A DNA stretch of 64,000 nucleotides from assembly GCA_037833965.1 (NCBI GenBank), contig AP031359.1, forward strand, positions 1,050,001 through 1,114,000, in the 5' to 3' direction. The DNA is from Marchantia polymorpha subsp. ruderalis. Taxonomy: Eukaryota > Streptophyta > Marchantiopsida > Marchantiales > Marchantiaceae. The notes beneath the pieces are model-generated. The model was given only the letters and a program-made list of their open reading frames with translations. It did no database searches and was not told where the DNA came from. Shown piece by piece: positions 10,151 through 22,700 of this stretch; positions within the stretch are counted from its first letter, which is position 1; the number at the start of each line of letters is the position of its first letter. Both the position numbers and the translations under genes were made by a program.

Positions 10151-11419
10151 CTACTTCCTCAACAATTGAGTAATAGGCACTACAATCTTGGCAAAGTCAG
10201 GAATCAACTCTCTATACCACCCTACATGTTCCAATAACTTGGCTACACCCTTGGCATTCGTGGGAGTTGCCAATCCTTCAATGACTGCAATCTTATCAGG
10301 ATCCGGTTCTCTTCCCTTCTCACTCACAACATAACCCAAAAGAACTCCTCTCTGACCACCTAGAAAGGTCTTCTCAGGATTCAGAGCTAGTTGCATTCTT
10401 CTACATCTAATGAGAGCTTCTCTAACACACTACAGATGCTCACCAGCACTTGACTGAGTGCTAAAATCGTCCACAAAAACTGTCATAGACTTGTATAACA
10501 GATCCGTGAAAATATACATCACTAACCTTTGGAATGTGGCTGGTGCATTGCACAATCCAAAAGGCATAACAACCCATACAAAAGGACCCCCCGGAGTTGT
10601 GAAGGCTGTCTTATGAACATCTTGCACAGCTATGGAAATCTGATTGTAGCCAGCATATCCATCCATGAACGTGTACCTCACATGACCTCCAACTTCCTCC
10701 AAAAGCAGCGTGATAAAAGGTAAAGGAAAGTGATCCTTCTGAGTACATGCATTCAGCTTCCTATGATCCACACACACTCTAAGTTTCCCATTCTTCTTCT
10801 TGTCCAAAACCATAGGAGAAACCCAATCCGTGATCTCTACAGGCTTAATGAATCCAGCTTTGAGTAATCTCTCCAATTCTGCTCGAACTAACAACTGTAA
10901 CTGTGGGTTCATCCTTCTCTCCTTCTGTCTAATAGGCTTAGCTCCAGGGACCAAAGAAATCCGCTGCTCCACCATTTCACGAGGTACTCCCTTCAACTCA
11001 TCATACGACCAAGCAAAGGTATCACTAAATTCGTCCACCAACTCACCATACTTCCGTATCTCATCCTCTCCCAGCTTAGAACCCATCTTCATTTGCTTCA
11101 GCTCTCCTCCTCTGATGAACACCTCCACATATTTCCAGTCTTCCTCCGCCACATGAATTTGTTCCTCCGAGCTTTGATACCAATCTGGAGGGACCTGAGG
11201 ATAGTCCCTGACGTCTTGGCCCACCACTATTCCAGTTGATGTAGTCTTGAAATGCAAGGGTTCCTCCAACTTCGCAGTCTGCACAGTAGTCTCCTCCTCT
11301 TGAGTTCCATCAACATGCACCAACGCCACCTCAGTAACATCCAACTTGTCCAACCATGGAGTGAGACCTCCATGTATCCACTCTTCCTCCATAAGAACCT
11401 CACATGGTTCCAGCAACAT
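10151..11419 (-). pseudogene. pol: Element A reverse transcriptase
   Basis: The minus-strand frame holds the RT blocks in order: 'WVSPMVLDKKKNGKLRVC', 'DHRKLNACTQKDHFPLPF', 'FMDGYAGYNQISI', 'MPFGLCNAPATFQRL' and the catalytic 'MTVFVDDF'. The frame is cut by a TAG at 10430-10432 inside 'GEHL*CVREAL', then reopens at 10396 with 'MQLALNPEKTFLGG' and the thumb/connection 'LLEHVGWYRELIPDF'. Element F has a TAG at exactly the same codon (62530-62532). The first ~70 residues before RT are an acidic linker. Confidence 0.9.
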
Positions 11420-11431
11420 ATACTCTTCTCT

Positions 11432-12098
11432 CTATGAACTGACCACCTCATTCTTGAAAATTTCGTGATGAGAAATCATCATGGCGTCATAACCTGACTC
11501 AAGATAATCTCTCAACCACTGAGCAAACTCTCCATCATCGCTTCTGCTGTAAAAACTAGGACCTAAGCTACCTGACCCTACATCTAATCTATTTTTTCTG
11601 TCATTCGACTTAACCACTCCCACTAAAGTGTCATCACACTTGGCCTCGTTTTTCTCTTCTTCCTTCCCTGAAGATAACTCAGGATCCTCCCTCATCCTTC
11701 CACCTAAGGATTCTATTGACACCTTGACTCTGTTGAGGACCATATGTGATTGATGGCTTTAGTCCTCCCCAATCCACAATGGCATTAGCCATTCTCAACC
11801 AAGGTCTACCCAATAGAATAGGGAAAGTGTCCCTGTTCGAATGCATCTTAATCACATGAAATATGACAATGTACTCCTCACCACCAGTGGACAACCGGCA
11901 ATCTTTAATCATCCCCATTGGTACAGCCGAAGTCTGATTGGCCATATTGATAATGAAAGGTGAGGGGCCTGTCAGATTCAAACCTAACCTTTTCATGGTG
12001 TGTTCAGGTAGGATGTTCAAACCACTACCCCCATCAACTAATACATTGGGAATCACCTTGTCTACCACTACCACCTCTATCTCCACAGGTTTGACATC
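11432..12098 (-). pseudogene. pol: Element A aspartic protease and linker
   Basis: The frame 12086-11679 reads 'NVLVDGGSGLNILP', a retroviral-type aspartic protease active site with DGGS in place of DSGA/DTGA, and 'ILLGRPWLRMANAIVDW' downstream as expected. It continues out of frame into an acidic linker (11743-11432) that leads to RT. The protease is preceded in frame by a stop (12099-12101), a position also occupied by a stop in element F. Confidence 0.85.
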
Positions 12099-13532
12099 TT
12101 AACTTCCTTTTTGCAAATGAACTCTAGCAGCGACTCGAGTCTTCGTCTTTCCACTCCTTCTATGCACTGGAATGTCCTTCTTCAAAGTCTTACGAGCAGT
12201 GGGAGATATTTCCAGCAGCTGACCAAAAGTAATGTCTGCCTTCAGCGAACTCAGATCTGACCACAAATTGTACTTCTTCGACTCTCTCCTTCTCTGACAT
12301 CTCATGTCCTCCCACTCTTTTATGGGAATCCCCGGTCCTTCCCACTCTCTTGGTTCATTGCTTTCTGAATCTTGCGTGACAGATGGCACTTCTGCATCAT
12401 GCAGAACCTCAGCTCTTTTTTCCTCTGCCCTTGTAATTCTCCTTGCTCTCCTCGCCACTCTCTCAAGATAAGAGAGATGAGGAGGCTCCTCTGATGAAGT
12501 CTCCCCTTGCTCGTCCTCAGTTTTCTCAGTTTGCATCTTGCGATGCATAGCTCTGGTGGTGACAGTAAGGGCCGGAGCTTCATGCATAATCACATCATCC
12601 AAATTTTTCAACTTATAAGTAATCAGGTTAGCATGTGGAGGCCACTGATTCTGCCCTTGTTCGACTATCCCCTTACCAAGATCAGAACTACTACGCTGGA
12701 CATCTCCATCATCGCCATTTGCAAATCTAGCATCTTGAGAGTTTGAAGAACATGGATCTGCAAAAGAAACCTGTTTTCTGCTGTCACTACGAGGTTCATC
12801 TCGTGGTTCACTCTGGATGGGAATATATCTGTTCACAGTCTGCAGTTCAACAAGTGGATTGAATGTGTGCTTGCTGTTCTCATGATCATAATATAAGTTA
12901 GGAGGTCTAAGATTGTTAGAATGCTCATTCTGTGGTCTTGCACCCCTCGTATTTTCTCTAGCCTGGTGAGGACTAACAGCAGGCTGAGGCATCCTTATAA
13001 CTTTGTCTGGTTGCCGACATTGGTCAGAAGGATGACTACCTCCACAATTACTACACCCATTAATCCCAACTTCAGACCAACACTGACCTGGATAGTGCCA
13101 CCTACCACAAAAAGCATGCAATTCTTTTCTCTCCCCATTTTGACCAACCTGACCTCTAGGAGGCCCTCTGTACCCGCCTTGACCTTGGTAATTTGGTCCT
13201 TGGCCCCTTTGATGTTGCATAGGTGGGCCACCGCTCATTCTATTATCACGGTTCTGCACCACCCTACAAAACTGTTTGGAGTGCCCGGATTGACCACACT
13301 GGACACACCACAGGCTTGATGAATGTCTACCTGACTCGACTGGAAAAGAAGGCCCTGGCTGTTGACTCCTGATCATCAAGGTCATCTGATCTGTGATGCT
13401 CTGCATCTGTTTCATCATGGTCTCCTGAAAACCTGCCTGACTGGCATTCAATCTTTTCTCTACATCTGCCAGGTTAGGATCCACTGTAGGGGCTGGCAAT
13501 GCTAGAACAGGTGTTGGTTCTCTGGTCTGCAA
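12099..13532 (-). pseudogene. gag: Element A gag C-terminal region with zinc knuckles
   Basis: An open frame of 477 codons. A heptad-like N-terminal segment ('FQETMMKQMQSITDQM') is followed by a CCHC knuckle 'CVQCGQSGHSKQFC', a Gly/Gln-rich stretch, and a second Cys/His cluster 'CSNCGGSHPSDQC'. The rest is charged linker typical of the region between nucleocapsid and protease in large plant gypsy elements. It ends at a TAA directly before the protease frame. Confidence 0.85.
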
Positions 13533-13577
13533 AATTGACTCAATGAGAGAATGGGGAGCTTGATCCCTATGCCTACC

Positions 13578-14557
13578 TTAGTCTCCTTCAATTGCTCTGG
13601 GACGAATTGGAATGAACTGAAGAATGGATTCATCCTCCTTCCTCCACAATCTATCATAGTCCTTGTCAATGTTCTCTATCTCTCTGGCAGCCATCTTGGC
13701 CTCAGCAAGAGTTTGACGGCTTCTCTCTAACACACCTCTGATGGTCCCAGCTTTGAAAAACTCTTGGATAAAAAATTGTCTCAGCGTATCGTCATTGAGC
13801 ATTGTACCCACAAAACGCGCACAGACAAGATCAAATCTTCTAATGTAAGCTGAGATTTCCTCTTCCCTTCCCTGTTTTAATGATGCCAAAGCTCTCAATG
13901 CAGTACCCTGCCCCACCTCAGGCCTAAACTCATTCAAGAACTCCCTTTGCATCTGGTCCTATCCCTCAAAATGACCTTCAGAATGATCCCTATACCACTC
14001 ATACGCCTCACCTTTCAGGGTAGTAGGAAACCAGACCAAACAATACCCTGGATCTGTAATCAGAGAGCTGGCTAGCCTCTCAACATATCTTTCCATGTGC
14101 CTTGAAGGATCCTCATCCTTTCGTCCCATAGAACTTAGGCAGATTGGGTGGCATGACCACAGCTGCCAAATTCTGTGGCCTGAATAGGAAGGCCTCTTGG
14201 CCTCACGAGTGGGTCTATGGGAGGACTAGGAGGAGGGCCTGCTCTCCCTCCATCGTCAGCCATGCTGGCAGATTCCTCAACCGACTTCTCACTGTCAAGT
14301 TCTACAATCACTTTTCTCTTCGAGTAAATCTTTGCAGACGTTTGACAACCTACGCTTGCAGAGTGACCACTCTCCTCAAGGTTGCTAGTTTTCTCTAAAG
14401 CTTCTAACAAAGACTCATCAACACGGTCCACATTCAGAAATATCTCAAGTTTAATTTCTTCCTCGATTTCCTTATTCTCAGGTTTCTTCCTACTACGAAC
14501 GGGTTTCTCTAGTCCTGGCTTCAGGTTTGGTTTGTGCGATCTAGTCCTATTCTGCAT
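13578..14557 (-). pseudogene. gag: Element A gag N-terminal and capsid-like region
   Basis: 14557-14135 starts 'MQNRTRSHKPNLKPGLEKP' and ends 'IDPLVRPRGLPI' before a frameshift. 13952-13578 holds the conserved retrotransposon gag block 'FLNEFRPEVGQGTALRAL' followed by 'AYIRRFDLVCARFVG' and 'IRGVLERSRQTLAEAK'. Element F encodes the same protein at 53309-54528, where it is longer in one frame, which confirms the reading. Several stops and shifts interrupt it. Confidence 0.85.
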
Positions 14558-14570
14558 TTACAAGATCAGG

Positions 14571-14588
14571 CTCTCGGCGGACGCACCA
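14571..14588 (-). other. Candidate primer binding site of element A
   Basis: On the minus strand TGGTGCGTCCGCCGAGAG starts 5 bp after the LTR end, preceded by TAAAA. It begins with the TGG expected opposite a tRNA CCA end. Element F has a matching TGATGCGTCTTCCGGGAG at the same distance. I could not match it to a plant tRNA 3' end from memory. Confidence 0.5.
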
Positions 14589-14593
14589 TTTTA

Positions 14594-16575
14594 TGTGAGC
14601 CTAAACTTTCCACCCTTCAGCGTTTGTAGTCCAGGTGGGGGTTTGAGCTTTCATAATCTAACTTCTCTGATCTCAACCATGTGGTCAAAGTGTATTCAAG
14701 ACAATGAGATCATAAACACTTGCTCTTTCACAGACAAATTATCCAGAATTGAAAATAATAACTTGCTGTCTGCTATTTCCACAAGAGCAGCAGACAAGCT
14801 CTTTGTTACATAAAGATCTAACCCAACTCTGGGTGGCTTTCTCAATACCACAGCCGCTGTGGTCTATCCTAGCTCCGAGTCCCACTCCCAATTCCTACTC
14901 AGAATTCAATGTCGATTTCACTTCACTCTCAACTCCCATTCTCAGATCTTCCACTCTGATTTCAGCTCCCACTCACAGATTTTACACTTCAATCTCAGCT
15001 CCCACTTTAATTTCACTCTCAGATTTCACACTTCAATCTCAACTCCCACTTTAATTTCACTCTCAGATTCAACTCTCCCTTTTCAGTTTCAAATTCAGAT
15101 CCCGACTGTCAGATTTCAGTCTCAGATTTCGCTTCACTCTCAGTTCCCATTCTCAGGTCTTCCACTCTGATCTCGGCTCCCACTCACAGATTTTACACTT
15201 CAATCTCAGCTCCCACTTTAATTTCACTCTCAGATTTCACACTTCAATCTCAACTCCCACTTTAATTTCACTCTCAGATTCAACTCTCCCTTTTCAGTTT
15301 CAAATTCAGATCCCGACTGTCAGATTTCAGTCTCAGATTTCGCTTCACTCTCAGTTCCCATTCTCAGGTCTTCCACTCTGATCTCGGCTCCCACTCACAG
15401 ATTTTACACTTCAATCTCAGATCCCACTCACAGATTTACACTTCAATCTCAGATCCGACTCTCCACCCACGAGAGTTTGCTTCCTCCTACTTCGAACTCT
15501 CCACACTCCCCTCCTGATTCTCACTAATTCCCTGCGAAAAAAAATCACTCACGTCCACACCCAATTTCTCCTACAGATTCCACCAACGTCTCCACACAAT
15601 GGCACACCACTCGATCCCAGCTTGCAGGCCGAATAATCCTCTCCAAAGTCCAAGGGCCGAGTCACCCACAGCCCGCGTGAATGCCGTTCCCGCGATGATG
15701 GGCAACGGCCTGGTTCCCATGTGCGACTTTATGCCCCGCCATCCTATTTCCCACGCTTGACTTCACGCTGCCGCCACTGCCACACCTGTTCAGTCTTCAT
15801 TCATGACCACGCCAACATCCGCCGTCTGAAATCTTCTTCCGCGCACCGCCGAAGACATTCTTCCGCACCTTTGCATATCTATAACAGTCACCCCCGACGC
15901 TCATAACTCACAGATCCCTGCTTAGTTTCAAACGTTCTTGGGCTCGTTGGAACAAGCGTATTGAGGTCTTTCCAACGAGCCCCTAACTAAGTCAAACCGT
16001 TAAGAATTAAGAAAGTTATCACTGTTTTACTCTTCCGCCGAAGGCGTTTGCCTATGCATAGGCTTCCTACTCGCAACTCGCCTGCGCAACTCGCCTATGC
16101 GCAGGCTTCCTACTTGCAACTCCTTGGGCCGAAGGACCTTCCATCTGTTATCGCCGAAGGCCTCTCTATCTGTTATCGCCGAAGGCCTTTTGCCTAACCA
16201 TATCAGCCGCTTCCGACGCTCATAACTCAATGACCTTTCATCCGTATCAAGAGTTCTTGGTCTCGTTGCAACAAGCGTCGCGAGCTATTTCCAACAAGAC
16301 GATAATTGAGTCAAGGCGTCACACATTGAAAACGTTATGAGGGTTTCACTGTTTCGCCGAAGGCCTTTCCCCGAAGGGACTTCACAGAAGGCACTTCGCC
16401 GAAGAACTTGCCCCGAAGGCCCCCTTCCGCACCTTTTGCCCCCTAACCATCACACCAACTCCTAATCTTGCCAAAACTTTCAGAAAACCCCAAGCATAAT
16501 TTTGCAAGAGCTTAAATCCACAATTTTAACTCTCATAAGGGTGAAAAGACATGTGAGCACAGTTTTGTGCTCACA
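14594..16575 (-). repeat. 5' LTR of element A
   Basis: 1982 bp, homologous to 6457-8301. It carries the same order of CT-rich tandem repeats, two hairpin modules (about 15896-16020 and 16215-16340), GCCGAAGGC-type palindromes and the terminal TGTGAGCACA hairpin. It is about 140 bp longer because of an extra duplication at 15000-15400. Confidence 0.9.
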
Positions 16576-18119
16576 TCAAACTATTGGTATGAATTGATAA
16601 TTATATTTACACATTTTAGCAAAATCTCATTAAAATTTTTTAATAGAAATCTAAATATTCTGAATACAAGGTTATGTTATTTTTCAAGATCAATACATTT
16701 CTATCATCCTCATATGATTGGTTACACAAAATTAGAAATTACTGAATATAAAAATTGAACTTATTCAATTTTCATGAGATAAATTTTTTCTAGACAATTG
16801 TCATATTTCTTAAATATAAAAAAATTTTCAAAATAAAATTAGTCCACCTGAAAGTTAAATCAAGTGAGTTATTGTGAAATTAATCAACATTTCAATTCTC
16901 AAACAAAGTATTTTCCATATCTAGTTTCCATGATGAGGTTGGTTTTATTTATTTTCAGCTTTTATAGCTAAAATGGAAAAAACATACATTTATTTGCAAT
17001 AGATGCGAAGAAGTCAATTCAAAATTAATATATAAAATTTTGTGACTGAGGTAAGACATGTAATTTTGATTAGCAAAAATTATTAATAATATATAAAATT
17101 TAAAGAAAAACTCATCAAAACATGAAACACAAACTTAAAAAATGAAACAACATAAAATTCTCTTTCTCATCTAGATATTTTCAACATATATAAAAAAATA
17201 TGATCAAAACAAAAACAAAGATCTACATACCATTAGTACAAGAAAGGAAAGAAGGAAGTGAATCTCTATCGCGGAAAAATTGTCAGCGCAAGTCGCAAAA
17301 TCAAAACCAAGAGTGGTACCAAAGTCAATGCCGGTAACAAGGGCATGTACAAGAGATGAAAAGAGCGCAATTACATGAAATTTACAACTCTATGAGAGCA
17401 AGAAGGTGATGATACACGAGGCGGCGGTGGATGAGCTCTCTCTCAGCGTACGTGGCAGTGGGTGTAGGATTGAGGCTGGCCTAGAGAGGGCTTGTGGCTA
17501 TGGGACATAGCTTTTGCTGTTGCTGCAGAGGCAGGGCAAGGCTGAGGTGTGACGAGTCTGTTGATTTACTGTTAGATACCAATTGTATATCATACGATCA
17601 ATAAAACCGAAAGATATCCCAACGGAGTACTGTTGAGAGAATGTTTTTGAAGTTGTAAATAGTATGTTTATACTTCAAACTGTGAAATTGACAGTTAAAC
17701 GAACACCGAATCGAAAATGACATGCTGATATTACCGATGCACAAGTAACTGTCAACCGATACTTGTCGGTGTTACGGTCGATGACTTCATACTTCGGAGC
17801 CTTAGTGACGGGCAATTCTTTCCCGTTCACTGTCCTTTATCTGACAATGCACTGTTTCGTCAGTGTTATCGCAATTCTCTTGTCCACACTTCTGCAGCCA
17901 GCATTCTCAAGTTTGACAGCTGCTTCACACGTATATATGGAGATATTGAAGCACACAATTGTTTTCATTCGTGCCCATCCGTTTCAGTCCGCGTTAGAAT
18001 TTTTGTTGACGCTAACTCACAATTGACTTGACTGAGTAGTTTTTCCTTCTGAGATGTTGCAGATTGCAGATTCAGAGATGAACTCTTATGTATGATATTT
18101 TCAAAGTTCGTTCTTTAGA
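16576..18119. other. AT-rich intergenic DNA, right flank of element A
   Basis: 16576-17260 is extremely AT-rich and without genes. 17260-18119 is of mixed composition with only short ORFs such as 17763-18026, which has hydrophobic stretches but no recognised family. The end may include the promoter of the F-box pseudogene; no clear TATA box stands out. Confidence 0.45.
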
Positions 18120-18838
18120 ATGGAGCCTGAAAGAGATCAGCATCAACCGGAAGATGCATTGGAAAGTCTACCTATCGATTTGCTGATCAAGATTCTCAGA
18201 GATCATGATCTGCCAATTTCCACTCTTCTTGAATGTCGTTCAGTTTGTAAGAAATGAAAGGAAATCATAGACGGTCCTGAGTTACGGAAAAACATATGGA
18301 AAAAATCTGTTATTGGGTTTAATGCAAGTTGTGAAAATACGGCCTACTTCTGCTGTAGAGATTGATGGATCACAAGGAATCTTACATTTAGGCCCAATGA
18401 GCTGGTCGCTGCTGATGGAGGCCTACTGTGTTTCGGTGAACGATTTTCAACAGCATATATCATGTATAACCCAGTACCGGACAAAATCCTGCCTTTGAAC
18501 GTACCTCGTGAAATCGACGGAGAACATACGGTCATTGATGGTATGCTGGAGTGTAAGGTGGTGGGTTTAGTCGTGGACCAATCTACGAAAAACTTCAAGC
18601 TGGTTTTGGGAGGAATTCTAGTTACTTTGATTTACGACTCGACGACCGGTACATGGTCGTGGGGAATTCATCCGTCTCCTGAACGGATGAAAAATGTGTG
18701 GGGTAGTGGGAGAAGTGTAGAATGTAATAGTTGTCTGTATTGGCTCGTCTGGGATCCGTTAGGCGCAAGATGAAGGTTTTCTTGATATTTGATCTGGAAG
18801 AGGGAACGTGGAACGCCTTGGGAGACGAATCCATGATG
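18120..18838 (+). pseudogene. F-box protein pseudogene
   Basis: From the ATG at 18120 the frame reads 'LESLPIDLLIKILRDHDL' and 'LLECRSVCKK*KEIIDGP', an F-box (residues ~13-55), the module that binds SKP1 in SCF ubiquitin ligases. The usual Trp in KKWKEI is a TGA. A second TGA follows 'YFCCRD' where Trp also fits. The rest is a kelch-like C-terminal domain with 'GGLLCFGERFSTAYIMYNP', 'LVLGGILVTLIYDSTTG' and 'LYWLVWDPLGAR', then after a frameshift near 18770 'VFLIFDLEEGTWNALG'. About 240 codons remain against 350-420 in typical members. The same family is seen in pieces at 1719-2174. Confidence 0.8.
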
Positions 18839-19439
18839 TGAACTCAACTATGATCTCATTTATTTATTTAGCACTAGTTAGTATGATGTTGTGCAGCATT
18901 CAAAGAGAGAAAGAAGAAAAATAAAAATAATTGATGTTATAGTAAGATATTAGTAGCAGGACGTAAGTTATGTAGACGTTAACTATTTCTTGAGTCTATC
19001 AAGAATCAAGAACACTTAGGTCCGGCAAGAGCGGGCCTGGCAGGGGTTGCGTGGGATGCGTCAAAGGAGTTAAAAGCTCACAGCGGGATTCATGAGCAGG
19101 CGGGAACAGGGAGAAAGAAGGACTAGGGATAGGCGGGAGTGGATGCTTTACTAGGCCGGGGAGATAGAGAGATTGGGGGCTCCGAAGCGGGATGCGTAGA
19201 AGGAGAAGGGCTTGCAAGAGGGCTCAGTGAGGAAGCACCTGGGCAGGTAATGGGTATGGTGGAGGTATTTTTGCACAAGAGAGCTGTGTGACAGGCGAAG
19301 CTCATCATGGTGGCCTTTTCTTTGCCCTTTACAAGGGTTTTTCGTTCGTTCTTTTTTTATTAAGATGGGTGTGGAGAAAGCTGTGAAGAGTAGAGAGATC
19401 CGGGGAAGATGGAAGCGTGAATGGAGGTCGGAGAGGTGA
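18839..19439. other. No recognised gene
   Basis: The first 150 bp are AT-rich; 19000-19330 is purine-rich with only short ORFs. This stretch abuts the inner (3') end of the H1 LTR, but I see no primer binding site next to it. Confidence 0.35.
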
Positions 19440-22400
19440 TGCAATGACAGATAAATACCAAAATGGAGCATAATGGTAAAGATTCGATCCCACGACGACA
19501 GAAACAACACAAGAGTACCAATTGTCACGTTCTTAACAATCTATTGAGGAGTTTGAATTCTCAGGCTACTGTCCCTCCCAGAAGTACTTCAGGTGTTCGA
19601 CTCGGAGATCACTTAGAGTACACACAATACAGCGTAAGACACATACACACACCTGAAACAAGCAATTGCAACACTCAGAGGTTGATCGCAACCTCAACTT
19701 AAGATTCAGGGGGGGGAGGAATTTCCCAAGGAGTACACTCAGAGGATTTGCAAGCAGCTGCCAATTGCGAATTTGCTTAAATCCTGTCACTAGCCAATCG
19801 CTATTTCAGAACATTCGAATTGGGGCTCCTACTTTGGATGCGGTATCTTTGACAAACCGAAGTACCTCTCACGCGGTGATCAACACAACTCACAAACTCG
19901 CAAAGAATACAGAGATCCAAAACTGAGAAACTTGTTTGAGAAAAGACCCCGAAAGCCAATGCCTTGGACTACTTTATTTCTAACTACCAAAATTGTCACC
20001 TGCTGCGATGCGAGCACCGAACAAGTCTTACACCTGCGGAATCGGCAGTTGCCGCTCCCTCTAACCTCCGCTCTAAACCTAATCTTCTCAAAACGCCTGC
20101 TAATTCTAACTCCAGATTCGCTACCACGTCCCGCAATCTCGTAAGATACAACTCGAGCTTCTTGGATAATCGGCGATGCATTTGTCCGCCTCGCGCTATC
20201 AGTACGGCTGCACGATGCTCAATCTTGTGTAACCGAAGTCCGTTGTGTGATTTGATCTGCCACAAAACATACCCAAGCAAACACTGCTCCACTGTCGCAG
20301 TTCAGGCATCACGCGTCTCCTTTCATAATTGCTGATTCTTCCCCTCGGCCTCCGTCAATTTTGCTTCCACCTCGCATAACTGCTTCTCAGCTTGCGACCG
20401 TTGTGTCCTCAGTTTAGTGCACTGCACTTCTAACTTCTCGATTAGCTCTAGGTCTGAGATCTGCGCAGCTTCGTACTCAGTCAGCTTCTTCGCCCTCACC
20501 GCCAACTCGATTTAATACTCTTGCTCCTTCTCTTTCGCGGCAGCCGACATCTCATCCATCTTCAATGACTCGGTGTCATACGCGGTCCTACATGCCTCCA
20601 ACCTGCTAAAGAGGTCCACACTTGCGCACTTGGCTCTTTCCACATCCTCTCAAAGACCCTCGCAAACTTGCTCCGAGTGTCTTCGCTTCCCAACTTCCTC
20701 AGCCAACCTCTTCTAAAGTGTTTGGTACTTTGCTTCTGTTGGCTGACTCTTACGTTCCTTCGCGGCGACCTCAGCAGCCACCGCTACCTTCATCCGTGTC
20801 CGGTTACGGACTATCTCCACGTAGGACTTATTGGTGCGGCCGTCTACATACTTTTCCCGCTTTCAATCGAGGTACTGGAGCAAGGGAAGTACTTGCACAC
20901 ACAACATGTTGGCGGCACCCAAGACTAGCGATTGTGTCTCTTCCGATGAGGGTTCCTCACCCACATCTAGTATGACTGTGTTAGTGGAGATCCGGGATGA
21001 GGCTACCTCCTGCGGTTCACTGTTAGCTGCTGCTACGTCTTCTACGGCCTTCGCCGCAACTTGCTCCAATGCCACAAGGTCCTCCTCAGTATCTGATGAC
21101 ATCGTCAGTACCTCAGCGGCCCATTTCCGAGGAACCTTCATCTGGATGCTCTCCAAAGGAACCTCATTCTGCCTCAAGGGAACTTTCTCAATCAAGACCG
21201 CCTTCCCCTTGTCTTTCTTTGAAGGCTGTTGTTGTTTAACGAGCTTTGGCCGTTCTTCTATAATTCGAGGCTTCTTCCTCACCGATTTGTTCTTCTCTTT
21301 GGCTGCCATCACCGCTGGCCCTGCTTCCTGCACAAGACGACCTCTCAACATAGCTTTCCTACTTTCTGTGCTACTATCCTCTTCCAGAATCAACCTCCTA
21401 GCTCTCATCTTTGACCTGGCCCAAAATCCTGGTGATCGCATCTTAATGAGAGCTGTACGTTGTAACCGATCCTCTTCTGCGGCGGCCTCCTCAATTCTTC
21501 GTTTCTTCCTCGGCTGTGAGTCTTGCCGGCCTTGGGACCGCTTTTTCCTTTGCTGGGATGAGTTCCGCGGTTCGCCCTCAAGGTCTGAGTTGACCTTGTT
21601 AGCTGGCACCGCTTCTTCTCCTTCCCGTGATACTTCTCATGATGGAAAAGCTTCAATCTTTGCGTGAGTCAATAGTCCCATACCCTTATAGAAATTAATC
21701 AAAAACGGAGACAAATAACAGGCGGACCCTTCTTGAATCAGCCCGATGTGTTGTCGGGTGGCTTTTTTCTAGAAGATACGCGTCCAATGAATACGATCTC
21801 CTTGCAATGCTCTCTTGATGAACCTCACCTGCCAAGTCATCATATAGGTTGGTTGAGACAGGCAAAGAATCTGCATCAAAGCCATCGCGATGTTTCGCCT
21901 CATTCGGCCACGATACCACACTATGCGATAACCATTCTTCCCAGTGCGGAGATGCTTGAACAGGTCAACATAAGCTCTTTCCTCTTCTCTTATCACTCGC
22001 ACACTCTCACTATCGAATGTAAGATCACCGTCGTGACCTGCGCACCGAGCAAGGACCTTCTTCTAGTCCCAGATTTGCCAGGTATCGGGATTGCCTCAAT
22101 AGCCCGGTGGCTTCGGCAACCCATTGTTATTCCACTCCTAAATGATCGCGTCGCTCGTCCAATTCCAACCCCACAACAGGAAATTCATCTTTGTGATGAT
22201 CAAATCGCGGCGATAAGCTCGTAGTCCGACTTCAGGCACTTGCAGAGCATGCAATTTGATCGGTCGCGCCATCGCTGGTTTCCTGCGTTCTCGTTTCCGC
22301 GCCTCTATCCCGCGTTGATTGCGCAATGTGTTTGTGGAATGTGAGCCTTGAGCTCTTGGCTTCCTGGGTACACCCTGCCGTCGCAACGGTTTTTCATGCA

Positions 22401-22700
22401 TGTGAATTGAAGGTGCTGCCATTCAAATTCTTTCCCGTGCGGCACTATCTCTTACGTCCACGGTTGTCCTTCACCGTTCATGTGACCGTGAAGCTCCAAA
22501 GTCCTCATTCGTGCATGCCGAGTACCCTCTTCTGAGTACCTGTCTAGGTACTTAGAGAAGGTGAGTCTTCCTTCTTTCCGATCTGGCCCTCCGGATTCGG
22601 ACCTCACCGCCCTCCTGAAGGCCATCGTTGCGTCTGAGGGTCCCTCCAGATTGCTACTACTACCTCCTCTCCACCATAACAAAGCTATTCTACTCTAATC
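19440..22700 (-). repeat. H1: diverged giant LTR remnant
   Basis: The plus-strand left end TGCAATGACAG and the next ~300 bp (for example 'tattgaggagtttgaattct', 'cacacctgaaac', 'cctcaacttaagattcagg') follow the same order as the U5 end of the B-family LTRs (25389-25690). Farther in, the coding region is homologous to the LTR ORF of the B family. The start of the LTR (right end) is not defined; about 22700 is an estimate. Confidence 0.65.
19996..22272 (-). pseudogene. LTR-encoded two-domain protein, H1 version
   Basis: From an ATG at 22272 the N-domain reads 'MARPIKLHALQVPEVGLRAY' and 'NFLLWGWNW', then after frameshifts 'DLTFDSESVRV', 'LFKHLRTGKNGYRIVWY', 'RRNIAMALMQIL' and 'TYMMTWQVRFI'. A basic linker (21609-20863) with 'RKKRRIEEAA' follows. 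The C-part begins 'QVLPLLQYLD', a stop, then 'KREKYVDG' and 'SYVEIVRNRTRMKV', runs into coiled coil (20505-20323) and ends 'LLGYVLWQIK' and 'KKLELYLTRLRDVVANLE'. All these blocks have counterparts in the same order in the B-family LTR ORFs. Function unknown. The copy is broken by several stops. Confidence 0.65.

Larger units (their letters stand above)
6457..16575 (-). mobile_element. Element A: Ty3/gypsy LTR retrotransposon
   Basis: Two long direct repeats (6457-8301 and 14594-16575) bound a minus-strand gag-pro-RT-RNase H-integrase region. Each LTR starts TGTGAGC and ends GCTCACA on the minus strand (the outer 3' end has one change, TATGAGC on the plus strand). Flanking pentamers are TCAAC on the left and TCAAA on the right, a plausible 5-bp target duplication with one mutation. 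Domain order RT-RNase H-integrase places it in Ty3/gypsy. Stops and frameshifts in every domain show it is dead. The LTRs differ in length through tandem duplications. Element F on the other strand is a relative. Confidence 0.9.

Noticed and set aside
20831..21667. 278-codon plus-strand ORF
   Set aside because: It is the antisense shadow of the H1 LTR ORF; the minus strand matches B-family proteins in conserved blocks, the plus frame is Ser/Thr/Phe-rich with no family.
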